This document shows, one piece after another, positions 25,841 to 34,644 of a stretch of DNA of 64,000 nucleotides (positions are counted from its first letter, which is position 1; each line of letters begins with the position of its first letter). The notes beneath the pieces were generated by a model that saw nothing but the letters and a program-made list of their open reading frames with translations, did not search any database and had not been told where the DNA came from. The stretch comes from Methylocaldum sp002005105. GTDB lineage: Bacteria; Pseudomonadota; Gammaproteobacteria; Methylococcales; Methylococcaceae. The stretch is from assembly GCF_051027545.1 (NCBI RefSeq), contig NZ_CP194902.1, forward strand, positions 3,348,001 through 3,412,000, given 5' to 3'. The translations under genes were made by a program, and so were the position numbers.

Positions 25841-26519
25841 TCAGTTTCCAGCCGGTATTCTTCCGTTTTGGGGATACGGCCAAAAACAGCCGACGTTTCA
25901 AATGGTCCTCGGTCCAAGTCTTTGTTTCTTTACCGTAACATGTTTGTTTTTGCGGCTTTTGGACCTCGGGCAATAGCACGTAAATTCTTATTGATAGCTC
26001 GCAGGCGCCGTATCATCTAGCTTTGCGAGATAGAGCAAAACGAGCTGACGGGAGCGGTTCATGCCGTGGGCCCATTATTTGTAACGGAAATGATGCAATT
26101 TCCATCTCAGCTTTCCCGTTTGCGGCGTCAGGGAATTTTACGTATCTAACGCCTTGTTTTAGTGTGAGAAGCCGGTCAGATATCACTATTGTGAAACATT
26201 TCCGGTCGGATAAAGGGCTCCTTTGGCCTCGTTTTTTTGAAGAGCGCGTCAAAGATTTTTACGGGTCCGAGGCTGCATGGCAGAAGCCGTTTGTCGAGCA
26301 AGATGTGCAGGTTGAGGGAATGTTCACCGACCGCCAACCGCAGTAAACGTGAATCCAGCGGCCGAAACAGGAAACGCCATCGGCAGCGAGTTTTTGGAAA
26401 ACGGCTCTGCCCTCATCGTGAGAAAAGACGAATCGTCCGCCTTTGCCGCGGAGCATCGCGTGATATACGGTTGAATAAACGAAAGCCGGCTGAATGCTCC
26501 TGAAACGCGCTTAGAAGAG
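25841..26519. other. Gene-poor, relatively AT-rich region
   Basis: About 680 bp without a convincing gene. Short frames on both strands lack ribosome-binding sites and recognisable sequence. It is richer in A and T than its neighbours. It could hold a small RNA or a decayed gene; nothing specific supported. Confidence 0.4.
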
Positions 26520-26551
26520 AAAAAAATGCCGGCAGGAAGCCGGCGTTTTTG
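26520..26551 (-). terminator. Bidirectional intrinsic terminator after the Fae homologue gene
   Basis: Stem GCCGGC-AGGAA-GCCGGC (26528-26544) with an A-run at the left and a T-run at the right, so it works on both strands. It ends the minus-strand Fae homologue transcript. Confidence 0.85.
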
Positions 26552-26572
26552 TTTCGATTCGGCCAAATGACT

Positions 26573-27109
26573 CTAAGCTTCCGGATCGTACATATCGTGC
26601 TTTATCGTATGGCGGTTGGCTATCAGTTCGTCGATCGACGGTTCGTCGTTGAGCGCTCGCTTGATGGCCAGCTTGGTCGCCTCGTAATTGGTGCGGTACA
26701 GGTCCTTTTCGTCCAGATTGGGATCTTTGGCGCACTCGGGATCGATCCAGACCAGGCTGATGATGCAGAGGTCATTGACCTGATCGCGAGGAATGATGCC
26801 TTCGATCACGCAATCCAGCACGGCATCCGCCGTGGCCGACTGAACCACGCCGCCGAACAGGTTGACGTAAGCGCTGCTTTTCATGGTGACTTTCGGCACC
26901 ATCAGGGTGGCCGGGCGCACCTGCTGATTGCAGGCTCTGATCGCGAACATGCGGGTATGGCCCGCGGTCTGCCCCATCATGTTGGCGAAGGCTTGTCCGA
27001 CCGGGCCGTTCACATCGCCGATCAGAATTTCCGGCATGGCGTCGGTATATTGTCCCTCGGCGGCGAGTACGGTGGCTTCGCCGGTCTTGAAGATGATCTT
27101 GTCGGACAT
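26573..27109 (-). CDS. Formaldehyde-activating enzyme (Fae) homologue
   Basis: 178 residues, matching Fae in length and in several blocks (LIGDVNGPVGQAF, RPATLMVPKVTM, ADAVLDCVIEGIIP, YEATKLAIKRALN). Fae condenses formaldehyde with tetrahydromethanopterin in methylotrophs. The first His in this protein is residue 51, so the N-terminal histidine regarded as catalytic in canonical Fae has no counterpart; MPEIL occupies that place. It is thus better treated as a Fae paralogue with uncertain activity. The start has AAGGAGACAG upstream, and the gene ends at a strong terminator, so it is probably monocistronic. Confidence 0.85.
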   Translation of the reverse strand: MSDKIIFKTGEATVLAAEGQYTDAMPEILIGDVNGPVGQAFANMMGQTAGHTRMFAIRACNQQVRPATLMVPKVTMKSSAYVNLFGGVVQSATADAVLDCVIEGIIPRDQVNDLCIISLVWIDPECAKDPNLDEKDLYRTNYEATKLAIKRALNDEPSIDELIANRHTIKHDMYDPEA

Positions 27110-27214
27110 GGTCTGTCTCCTTAATTGTTTTTTGAAAAAGTCGATATCCGGGGTAGGGAACCGAAGGTGTGCGCGATCCCGACGCCGCCGGAATATTTTC
27201 GGACCGTCGTCACT

Positions 27215-27571
27215 CTATTTCTTAATCCAGCGCCCCGATGGCGATCTGACGTACTGACCCGGCGGAGTTTTCTCGATCGCCGTTTTCCCGGCCAATGTCT
27301 CGACAACATTTAAACTGGTGCCGTTGGTTTTGGCGACCTGTTCGTATTTCTGGCGGCGCTTTGCGTTGATATCCGCGATGAGAGCCCTGACATCCGCGGG
27401 CGGATTGGGCACGACCGCCTCAAGATAACCGTTAGGCTGTTCGCCCACCAAACCTTGCCTCTTCGCCTCGTCGAGACCGATCGCCCAACTCTGCGACGGC
27501 CAGCCGACCATGCCTAGCAGCAACGCCAATAAGGGAGCAATGACCCCACGCAAAGGAAAATATTTGGACAT
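27215..27571 (-). CDS. ydbL: YdbL family (DUF1318) periplasmic protein
   Basis: 118 residues with a signal peptide (about 1-30, ending SWA), then the DUF1318 domain (LDEAKRQGLVGEQPNGYLEAV). It is the third gene of the ydbH-ynbE-ydbL operon, 18 bp after ynbE. YdbL is thought to support the YdbH-YnbE intermembrane bridge. Confidence 0.88.
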   Translation of the reverse strand: MSKYFPLRGVIAPLLALLLGMVGWPSQSWAIGLDEAKRQGLVGEQPNGYLEAVVPNPPADVRALIADINAKRRQKYEQVAKTNGTSLNVVETLAGKTAIEKTPPGQYVRSPSGRWIKK

Positions 27572-27589
27572 GGCAAATCCTCGTTCGAA

Positions 27590-27790
27590 TCAGAACAGTC
27601 CGCTCTCTTTCGAGAGAATCTCTTCCAAGTCTTTTTCGACTTTGACCCGGACTTCGTGATCGATCTTGACGTTGAGATTGATGGTGATGGGCTCCTGCGG
27701 CGCAGCCAACTCGACTCGAGGGGTACATGCTGCCAAGAGCGCCATCACGGCGACAGAAGAGACCTTTGCAAAAAAAGTGTCTCGCATCAT
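27590..27790 (-). CDS. ynbE: YnbE family outer-membrane lipoprotein
   Basis: 66 residues with a lipobox (LLAAC, Cys at 22) and a short beta-prone tail (PITINLNVKID) as in YnbE. In E. coli YnbE contacts YdbH to complete an inner-to-outer-membrane lipid transport bridge. It is encoded 84 bp downstream of ydbH and just upstream of ydbL. Confidence 0.85.
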   Translation of the reverse strand: MMRDTFFAKVSSVAVMALLAACTPRVELAAPQEPITINLNVKIDHEVRVKVEKDLEEILSKESGLF

Positions 27791-27874
27791 TGTTGTTTTC
27801 TGTATCGAGGCCGAAAAGAGCGGCTGAGGATAGCATCGGGATTTCCCGAGATCTAGCCGCCTTATCGATTCCGT

Positions 27875-30391
27875 CTAATGTATTTTCCGGTAATGCTCCT
27901 GGATTTGCTGGTTCATGCGGTCGGTCAAATCGTCGGCGACGCTCAGGCTGCGCAGGAGCATCAAGATGTTTTCCTGGAGGTTTAGATTGAGATGTATAGG
28001 CCGGCCGGACTGCCAATCCGGGTTGTGCCCCTTCAGTTCGACCCGTAGCGTCAAGTCGCCTTTTGGGGTGCTGTCGGCCTTGGCCTTCAGTGTGTTGTAC
28101 TGGAGGTTGCTCAGGGCCTGATTCACGAACTGTAGGCTCAAATTGTCTTTCGCCATCGCTTTGACTTGTTCCGTCGGCCGATAGCGAATCCAGCCTCCGG
28201 GCGGACGCGCCTCAAGCTCGCCCCCGCGGAGCGCAACGTGGGTATTGGTGATTTCCAAGGGCAGCCGTCCGTCGAGGAGGCCCGAACCTTCCACGCCTTG
28301 GTGTCTTTCAAGCGCGATGATTTGACTCAGGGACAACCCTTTTAGCGTAAGGGTCACCGGGGTCCCCGGATGGACGGTATCCCATCGAACGGGAATGGCA
28401 TGGATCGTTCCGCCGAGGATATTGGCGCCAAACTGCCTTAGGTCGATTATCGGGCCGGCGCTTCCGGCGTAACTCGTAACCGCCGCTTTCATGTCCAGGT
28501 GGGTGACTGAAACTCCCGAATCCAGGTGTTCGACACTGACTCGAGCGGGATCGACGGTTCGTAAACCGTCTCGGTCAGACAGGACGAGATGGGCGTCCAA
28601 GCCTTCAAACCGGATTGTTTTGAATCGGCCGGCCAGACCGTTTGCGTCGACGGTGACCTCGTTTTCGAACCGCAGCGTTTCGCCGGCGCCATGCTTGGCC
28701 GACCGCCTCCAGGAGCTGCCCCCGAAGCCGTGGATACGGCCCCCATGGAAGTCGATGGGAAAAGGCCAGGGTTCCAGCAATCGGCTCAGCGTGAAGCCGG
28801 ATTCACCGAAAACGACAGGTGCCAGTTCGAACTGCGCCGATCCTTGGCCGCTGGCGAATCGGTGGCGTGCCCGACCGTTAAGGAGCAATTTTCCCTGGGA
28901 AAGCGTTGCAGTACTCTGGAGATCAAGCTGCTTCGAATCTCCCTGGAATTTGATCAGTATGTCGCCGGCGGGTAAGGGCTTGCCCTGAAATTTCGGTTTG
29001 AGGCCCTTAATGCGCAGATCGCCTCTAGCTTTCCAACCGGCGTTTCCGCCACCGAGCTCGGCGACCTCGAAGCTGAGCGCATCGGCCTCGATCGCGCCCT
29101 TCGGCGCAGTTAGGGCTGCCGGCCGGGTCAAGAGCGTAAAAGGCTCGAAGTCCCATCGGGTGGGTTCCGTGCCGTAGTGGAGTTTCGCTCCATTGGCGAG
29201 TTCGACATCGATTCCGGAGGATGAGATGCCATTCCAGTCGACTGGGGCAAGATGTATCGGAAATTCGGGCGTGAAGTTAAACGTCAGATTCTCCGGTGCT
29301 ATTTCGACGAGGCCAGCCAGGCCTTTCGGGAAAGTCATCGCGACCATGGGCTCAGCCGGAGAGTTCATCGGACTCTTGATGCGCGCCGACAACTCCGATT
29401 TATCCCCGATGCGCCAACGGATTCGGCTCCCTTCGATCCAAGCGCTAGCTTCGATGCTGGACGCGGCGGTTCGGATGGCGCCGCTCGACGGTTCGATCCT
29501 GATCTCGAGATGATGATCGCTGCTGATCTTCACGCCTTCCCATGTTTTGCCCTCAACCGGAACGGCGCCTTGCCAGCGGCTTTCGACGCTGCCCGCCAGC
29601 AACGGGAGTTTTTGGTCGGGTCCGAACCAAGGCCGCAGCAAACCGTTGACGGCGTCCAGCCTTGCCCGAGCCGAGCCGGCTATGTTCAGGCGGCCTTTTT
29701 CGGTTTCGTCGGCACGGTTGGCGACATGAAGGACCGGAGGTGCCGAAGTTTCGGCAGGCCGGATATCCAGTTCGAACTCGCCGCTCACGGCGGCATGTGC
29801 CGAGAACGTGAACGCTTGTTCCTCCGCCGGACGGATTTCTCCGGTCAGTGTCCCCTGTCCGTTTCGGATCTGGGCCGTCGCGTGCGCCGTGTAATTACCG
29901 CCTGCTGGAGTTCGGAAATATAGGTCTAAGCGCTCGAGAGACAGTTCATCCGCCGGCAAACGGGACAGCCAATGATTCGGTGCGAAAGCGGTAGGTGCGA
30001 TGTTTTTGCCGGCATCATGTTGAGCCGGCACCTGGCTATCGACAAAGCTGCTTTCGACCTCTGCTCTTGCGATCCGAATGCTGACAAGCCGCCCCGACAG
30101 CAATTCCAAGGGTCGATAGCGAGCCTTCAATCCCGTCGCGCGCAGGGTAAGCGCCCGGTTTCCGGAACGGCGGCTCATTTGAATGGTGTCGAAGCGCAGT
30201 TCATCCCAGGACGGGCGTCCGGAATTGACGTCGATCCGAGTAAACCCGGCCAGGGCGAGTCGGTATCGAAGAAATTCCGCAATGACTGCGGGGACCGCCC
30301 AATATATCGTGATGAGCGCCAGCATGCCGGCCAGCAGGACGAAATAGCGCCGTTTTTGAGCCGCGGGACCGGTTGCTTTCATCGCGAACAT
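27875..30391 (-). CDS. ydbH: YdbH family AsmA-like intermembrane lipid-transport protein
   Basis: 838 residues. One N-terminal membrane helix (about 17-38) anchors a long, repetitive beta-rich periplasmic body, as expected for AsmA-like bridge proteins (YdbH, TamB, YhdP). The C-terminal part has the YdbH segment DGRLPLEITNTHVALRGGEL and ends NQQIQEHYRKIH. It should maintain outer-membrane lipid homeostasis with YnbE and YdbL. The start is 50 bp from the divergent yajD gene, so the two share a promoter region. Confidence 0.88.
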   Translation of the reverse strand: MFAMKATGPAAQKRRYFVLLAGMLALITIYWAVPAVIAEFLRYRLALAGFTRIDVNSGRPSWDELRFDTIQMSRRSGNRALTLRATGLKARYRPLELLSGRLVSIRIARAEVESSFVDSQVPAQHDAGKNIAPTAFAPNHWLSRLPADELSLERLDLYFRTPAGGNYTAHATAQIRNGQGTLTGEIRPAEEQAFTFSAHAAVSGEFELDIRPAETSAPPVLHVANRADETEKGRLNIAGSARARLDAVNGLLRPWFGPDQKLPLLAGSVESRWQGAVPVEGKTWEGVKISSDHHLEIRIEPSSGAIRTAASSIEASAWIEGSRIRWRIGDKSELSARIKSPMNSPAEPMVAMTFPKGLAGLVEIAPENLTFNFTPEFPIHLAPVDWNGISSSGIDVELANGAKLHYGTEPTRWDFEPFTLLTRPAALTAPKGAIEADALSFEVAELGGGNAGWKARGDLRIKGLKPKFQGKPLPAGDILIKFQGDSKQLDLQSTATLSQGKLLLNGRARHRFASGQGSAQFELAPVVFGESGFTLSRLLEPWPFPIDFHGGRIHGFGGSSWRRSAKHGAGETLRFENEVTVDANGLAGRFKTIRFEGLDAHLVLSDRDGLRTVDPARVSVEHLDSGVSVTHLDMKAAVTSYAGSAGPIIDLRQFGANILGGTIHAIPVRWDTVHPGTPVTLTLKGLSLSQIIALERHQGVEGSGLLDGRLPLEITNTHVALRGGELEARPPGGWIRYRPTEQVKAMAKDNLSLQFVNQALSNLQYNTLKAKADSTPKGDLTLRVELKGHNPDWQSGRPIHLNLNLQENILMLLRSLSVADDLTDRMNQQIQEHYRKIH

Positions 30392-30441
30392 CGGGTGTAT
30401 TCTTGAATCAAACTTGGCTATGAACGATCGGAGGGCGAATC

Positions 30442-30819
30442 ATGACCGTCATGAAAACCGGGTCCGATAGCAATAGGCTCGATCAGGTCGTTGCCGAAGC
30501 CCGGCGTAACCGGGAGGAGCGGGAACGCGGCTATCGGGAGCAGGCTCTGAAACTATACCCTTGGGTTTGCGGGCGTTGCGCCCGTGAGTTTTCACGCGAA
30601 AATCTCAGCGAGCTTACGGTCCATCATAGAGATCATAATCACGACAATAATCCGCCGGACGGAAGCAATTGGGAACTGCTTTGCATCTACTGCCACGATA
30701 ACGAACATTCCCGTTATTTGAACGCAGGGCAATCGAGCGGAGAAGAACGGCAGAATGCGAGCATCACCTTCAAGCCGTTCGCCAACCTCGATGCCCTGTT
30801 GAAAAAGCAGGAATCATGA
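30442..30819 (+). CDS. yajD: YajD family HNH nuclease
   Basis: 125 residues with a zinc-binding HNH fold: CGRCAREF, VHHRDHNHDNNPPDGSNW, and CIYCHDNEHSR. This is the YajD family, of unknown cellular role. A GGAGGG sequence precedes the ATG. slyX and arfB follow in the same direction. Confidence 0.9.
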   Translation: MTVMKTGSDSNRLDQVVAEARRNREERERGYREQALKLYPWVCGRCAREFSRENLSELTVHHRDHNHDNNPPDGSNWELLCIYCHDNEHSRYLNAGQSSGEERQNASITFKPFANLDALLKKQES

Positions 30820-30855
30820 GGCCTAATCCGCGTTTTCCATCTCGAAGGTCGAAGC

Positions 30856-31062
30856 ATGATCGAAGAACGCTTGGTAGACTTGGAAACCAAACTCGCCTAT
30901 CAGGAAGATACGATTCAGGCATTGAATAACGTCGTGTGCGAACAGCAAAAACAGATCGATCAACTGGAGGCGACTTGCAAGCTTCTCATCGACCGCATCG
31001 GGCAGTTGGCGGCAGCTGCCGAGCTGGGCAAGATCGTGGATGAGAAACCGCCCCACTATTGA
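30856..31062 (+). CDS. slyX: SlyX family protein
   Basis: 68 residues, almost entirely coiled coil (EERLVDLETKLAYQEDTIQ) and ending in the conserved KPPHY tail of SlyX. Function unknown. It lies 36 bp after yajD and 6 bp before arfB. Confidence 0.92.
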   Translation: MIEERLVDLETKLAYQEDTIQALNNVVCEQQKQIDQLEATCKLLIDRIGQLAAAAELGKIVDEKPPHY

Positions 31063-31068
31063 AATGCC

Positions 31069-31482
31069 GTGTTGAAAATTTCGAACCAGGTCTGCCTTTC
31101 GCTCTCCGAAGTGGAACTCAACCCCACGCGTGCCCAGGGAGCGGGCGGGCAGAACGTTAACAAGGTGTCGACGGCCATTCATTTGCGCTTCGATATCAGG
31201 GCATCGTCCTTGCCCGAAATGTATAAGGAAAAACTGCTGACGCTGAAAGATCAGCGCGTTTCGAGCGAAGGCTTCGTCATTATCAAGGCTCAGCAGTTTC
31301 GAAGCCAGGAACAGAATCGGGAGGATGCGCTTGCGCGGCTGATTTCGCTGATAAAAAGCGCCGCGGCCACCCGCAAGACGCGAAAATCGACTCGCCCGAC
31401 CAGAAGCTCTCAGAAAAGGCGGTTGGACAGCAAGAATAAACACGGACGACTCAAGGCATCGAGACGCAAACCAGCCGAGTAG
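31069..31482 (+). CDS. arfB: Ribosome-rescue peptidyl-tRNA hydrolase ArfB
   Basis: 137 residues, the usual size of ArfB/YaeJ. A class I release-factor catalytic domain carries GGQ (G26 G27 Q28), followed by a basic C-terminal tail that enters the mRNA channel. It releases peptides from non-stop ribosomes. Start is GTG, 6 bp after slyX. Confidence 0.93.
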   Translation: MLKISNQVCLSLSEVELNPTRAQGAGGQNVNKVSTAIHLRFDIRASSLPEMYKEKLLTLKDQRVSSEGFVIIKAQQFRSQEQNREDALARLISLIKSAAATRKTRKSTRPTRSSQKRRLDSKNKHGRLKASRRKPAE

Positions 31483-31499
31483 GGCGGGCGATGCCGATC

Positions 31500-32165
31500 C
31501 TATGACCCACGCGTGAGCGAGGCCAATTTCGATTCGAGCCGATTCACGTCTGTCTTCAATTCATCGACCAATCGCTCCAGGCGATCCAGCCGTTCGCGCT
31601 CGGAAACCGAAAGCTCAAGCTCTCTTTCCGTATCCTCGCTGTTCGCCGTTAGCTGGTCTTCGCCAAAAAACAAATGCATGAACCTGGATTCGCGCTTTCC
31701 CGGCTCGCGCGGCAATCTCGCGATCAGAGGCTCTTCCCGATTCATCAGCTTGGCCAGCGTGTTCTCGACCTCCTGCACGTTGCCGAACTTGCATAGGCGC
31801 TCGGTCCGGGTGCGTAATTCGCCCGGCGTTTGCGGCCCACGAAGTAGCAACTCGCAGGCGATACCAGTCTCTTGCTTGGAGAGCTTCAGATCGCCGAATT
31901 CCGCATTGCAGAACCGGTGCTGGTATTTGGTGACTCGATTGCCGAATCCGCTGCCGGCACTGACGAGGTATTTCTTTACGAGTCCATCGACTATCTGCTG
32001 CACCGTCGCTTCGTCGAGATCGAGCACCGGATCGCGATTGCTTTTCTGATTGCACGCATTGGTCAGGGCGTTGAGCGATAGGGGATATTGTTCGGGGGTG
32101 GTGATTTCCTTCTCGATCAAACAACCGATGACGCGGGCTTCATAAGGCGTGAGCTTAATTTTCAT
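31500..32165 (-). CDS. yceH: YceH family (DUF480) protein
   Basis: 221 residues of the YceH/DUF480 family: two winged-helix-like units (TPYEARVIGCLIEKE; LLRGPQTPGELRTRTERL) and a C-terminal coiled coil (about 185-215). Function unknown. It is convergent with arfB (17 bp between ends) and divergent from srkA. Confidence 0.92.
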   Translation of the reverse strand: MKIKLTPYEARVIGCLIEKEITTPEQYPLSLNALTNACNQKSNRDPVLDLDEATVQQIVDGLVKKYLVSAGSGFGNRVTKYQHRFCNAEFGDLKLSKQETGIACELLLRGPQTPGELRTRTERLCKFGNVQEVENTLAKLMNREEPLIARLPREPGKRESRFMHLFFGEDQLTANSEDTERELELSVSERERLDRLERLVDELKTDVNRLESKLASLTRGS

Positions 32166-32222
32166 TAGGGTTTATACGTAGAGTTTGAAGTGCGGAGCGT
32201 TGCCGGCTCAAGGATAATCAAA

Positions 32223-32238
32223 AATCTAATCTTAGATT
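32223..32238. promoter_or_regulatory. 16-bp palindrome upstream of srkA
   Basis: AATCTAA-TC-TTAGATT is a perfect 7-2-7 inverted repeat in the yceH/srkA divergent promoter region, about 47 bp before the srkA start. It has the form of a dimeric regulator operator; the regulator is unknown. Confidence 0.45.
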
Positions 32239-32284
32239 GCGCTTTTTGGGAGAGACGAGGATGGCAACCTGTAGAATGGCGTTC

Positions 32285-33280
32285 ATGAATACGGTCACAG
32301 ACGTCCATCCCTTTTCGTCCTTAACACCCGATTGCGTCATGAACGCATTGGACAGCGCAGGCTTTCACAGCGACGGCAGCCTGTTGGCGCTCCACAGCTA
32401 CGAGAACCGTGTTTATCGGGTCGGCATGGAAGACGGATCGCCGGTGGTCGTGAAATTCTACCGACCCGGACGGTGGAGCAAAGCCGCCATTCTCGAAGAA
32501 CATGCCTTCGTTCGGGAGCTTGCGGAGTCCGAATTGCCGGTCGTGCCGGCCTTGCCGGGTGCCGGAGGCTCGACATTGCACGAGTTCGGCGGCTTTCGCT
32601 TCGCCGTGTTTCCGACCCAAGGCGGATATGCTCCGGAATTCAACGACCACGCCGCATTGATGCGAATGGGGCGGCTAATCGGCCGTATTCATGCTGTCGG
32701 TTCGCTCAAGCCGTATCGGCACCGTCCTGCCCTGGATATCGCCAGTTTCGGCGAAGAGCCCAGAGATTATCTGCTGTCTCACGGCGTGATTCCGGCGGAC
32801 ATCGTCGACGCTTATCGGGAAGCGGCGAATCAAGCGCTAGCGGGCGTGAGACGCTGTTTCGAGCGCGCGGGTTCCGTGCGCACGCTGCGGCTGCACGGAG
32901 ATTGCTATCCCGGAAATATGTTGTGGGCGGACGATGGTCCGCATTTCGTCGATTTCGACGACAGCCGCATGGGGCCTGCGATCCAGGATTTGTGGATGCT
33001 GTTGTCGGGAGACAGTACGGAGATGACGCAGCAATTGAGTCCTTTGCTCTCCGGTTACCAAAGTTTTTTCGAGTTCGATACCCGCGAGCTGCATTTAATC
33101 GAAGCGCTGCGCACCCTGCGGCTGATTCACTACACCGCATGGATCGCAAGACGCTGGGATGACCCCGCTTTCCCGATCGCATTTCCGTGGTTCAATACGC
33201 CGCGTTACTGGCACGACCGGATACTTGAACTGCGCGAACAGATTGCCGCAATGGACGTACCACCGCTTTGCCCGGCATGA
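32285..33280 (+). CDS. srkA: Stress-response kinase SrkA (YihE)
   Basis: 331 residues of the aminoglycoside-phosphotransferase-like kinase fold. Seen are the nucleotide-binding SYENRVYRV and VVKFYRPGRW, the catalytic loop LHGDCYPGNMLW, and the metal-binding VDFDDS. SrkA counters stress-induced death in E. coli. The start at 32285 matches family length; an in-frame ATG at 32261 has a better ribosome-binding site (GGGAGAG) and would add 8 residues. Confidence 0.93.
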   Translation: MNTVTDVHPFSSLTPDCVMNALDSAGFHSDGSLLALHSYENRVYRVGMEDGSPVVVKFYRPGRWSKAAILEEHAFVRELAESELPVVPALPGAGGSTLHEFGGFRFAVFPTQGGYAPEFNDHAALMRMGRLIGRIHAVGSLKPYRHRPALDIASFGEEPRDYLLSHGVIPADIVDAYREAANQALAGVRRCFERAGSVRTLRLHGDCYPGNMLWADDGPHFVDFDDSRMGPAIQDLWMLLSGDSTEMTQQLSPLLSGYQSFFEFDTRELHLIEALRTLRLIHYTAWIARRWDDPAFPIAFPWFNTPRYWHDRILELREQIAAMDVPPLCPA

Positions 33281-33353
33281 AAACGGGCAAACGATGAAGA
33301 ATGGCGCCCTGCGATCGCAGGTGCTGTCCGAAGAGTGACTTAGCGGGTAAGTC

Positions 33354-33387
33354 GTTCCGGCCTTTCCGAGTTCGGAGAGGCCGGAAC
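33354..33387. terminator. Strong hairpin between convergent genes
   Basis: A 14-bp stem (GTTCCGGCCT plus four further pairs) with hexaloop GAGTTC. It lies between the ends of srkA and the RRM gene, so it is placed to end both transcripts. A T-run is absent, so intrinsic termination is not certain. Confidence 0.5.
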
Positions 33388-33436
33388 GGATTCTAACCGG
33401 CGCCGAGGCGGGGCTCTGCCGCCGGTTTAGCGAATA

Positions 33437-33757
33437 TCAATAGCGGTGTCCGCCGCCGCCGAATCCGCCGCTGCGTCGGCCGCCACCGAAACCGCCGCCG
33501 GATCTTTCTTCGCGGGGGCGGGCCTCGTTAACGGTGAGGCTACGTCCACCGACCTCTTTGCCATGCAGGGCGCTGATTGCGGCTCGGGCCTGTTGATCGG
33601 TACCCATTTCTACGAAGCCGAAGCCTTTGGAGCGGCCGGTTTCGCGATCCATGATCACGTTCGCGGACTGCACCGTACCATGTGGGGCGAAGAGTTGCTC
33701 CAGCTCGCTGTTGTCAATGCTGTAGCTCAGGTTGCCGACATACAATTTCGTACTCAT
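33437..33757 (-). CDS. RRM RNA-binding protein with Gly-rich tail
   Basis: 106 residues: one RNA recognition motif (RNP2 KLYVGNLSY; RNP1 SKGFGFVEM) followed by a glycine/arginine-rich tail, like cyanobacterial and proteobacterial glycine-rich RNA-binding proteins often induced by cold. The start at 33757 is preceded by GAGGAA; the open frame extends upstream to 33793 without support. It is one of three RRM genes within 3.5 kb. Confidence 0.9.
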   Translation of the reverse strand: MSTKLYVGNLSYSIDNSELEQLFAPHGTVQSANVIMDRETGRSKGFGFVEMGTDQQARAAISALHGKEVGGRSLTVNEARPREERSGGGFGGGRRSGGFGGGGHRY

Positions 33758-33880
33758 CAAAAATTCCTCGATAGGAAAACAAACAAAAAACACTTAATAA
33801 ACACAGATCGAGCCCGTAATCGCGGGTGCGCTGGGTCTATTAATAAACACCTTTTCTGGAAAGGATTCTGTAGGTAAAAG

Positions 33881-33906
33881 TTCGTGCTGGACACGAAAGC
33901 TTTCGT
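33881..33906. promoter_or_regulatory. Overlapping palindromes upstream of RRM gene
   Basis: TTCGTG-CTGGA-CACGAA (33881-33897) overlaps the perfect 14-bp palindrome ACGAAAGCTTTCGT (33893-33906), giving three TTCGT half-sites. It lies between two RRM genes on the minus strand, so it may be an operator for the downstream one or the end of the upstream transcript. Confidence 0.4.
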
Positions 33907-33934
33907 ATATTAGTCCGGTTCACTCGCCCGGTAC

Positions 33935-34204
33935 TTAACGTCGCCGGCCGCGGCCGCTCCGCTCGCGGGGACGCTCCTGATTAACCCGAAGACTGTTGCC
34001 CCTCAAGTTGCGGCCATTCAGTCCGGCGATTGCCGCGCGCGCTTCGTGGCCCTCCATCTCGACGAAGCCGAAGCCGCGGCAACGACCGGAAAAAATGTCG
34101 CGAGCCAGTTCGATCGAGCGTACCCGGCCGTATTCCGCAAAAAGTTCGTTGAACTCCCGTTCGGTAGTATCGGCCGGCAGATTTCCGGCATAAATTCTCA
34201 GCAT
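33935..34204 (-). CDS. RRM RNA-binding protein, short basic-tail type
   Basis: 89 residues: a single RRM (RNP2 RIYAGNLPA; RNP1 CRGFGFVEM) and a basic Arg-rich tail. It is closely related in protein and DNA sequence to the gene at 36602-36874, so the two arose by duplication. A GGAGACAATCC precedes the ATG. Between the copies lie a dead DEAD-box helicase gene and a lytic transglycosylase. Confidence 0.88.
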   Translation of the reverse strand: MLRIYAGNLPADTTEREFNELFAEYGRVRSIELARDIFSGRCRGFGFVEMEGHEARAAIAGLNGRNLRGNSLRVNQERPRERSGRGRRR

Positions 34205-34247
34205 GGATTGTCTCCTGTGGGCGCAACCAAGATAGGCGGCGTCATGG

Positions 34248-34644
34248 TTGAATGATCCGAGGGCATGGACCGATCGATCCGCGCCTCGGCGTTGATTGCC
34301 GCATCAGCCGGGTAATCTGTGGACCAGGATTTCCGACTGTTTGCGGTGTATAGCCTTCCGGTGAAGGAAGAGCGGGAAGTTTGCGGCCAAGCAGCTGCTC
34401 GATGTTTTTCAGCTGTAAAGTTTCGTGTCGAAAGACCGGCGATGCTGCATCGTTGTTCGAGCCGGTACGGCCTATGCGACGTACGTATTCTGCCGCCGAT
34501 ACCCGTCTGGGCTTCGGTTAGCAAATCACCTCCATTTAGTACGGCTGGAATGGTCTGCGATTGGATCGGCGTGGGAGCCGTGTGGGCTTGATCGGCGACA
34601 ATGCGTGACGGGATGTTGGATAGGCTGAGAGACTCAAAGGGCAT
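34248..34644 (-). pseudogene. Decayed DEAD-box RNA helicase (RhlE-like)
   Basis: The 5' part reads as a helicase N-terminus (MPFESLSLSN, TPTPIQSQTIPAVLNGGDLL) up to motif I AQTG. The sequence then jumps, in another frame, to motif VI (YVRRIGRTG) and the following NIEQLLGRKLP segment. About 300 central codons are missing, with a frameshift at the junction (about 34495). No active protein is possible. The RRM genes beside it fit a former RNA-remodelling cluster. The stretch 34645-34987 upstream holds no gene that I can recognise. Confidence 0.8.
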
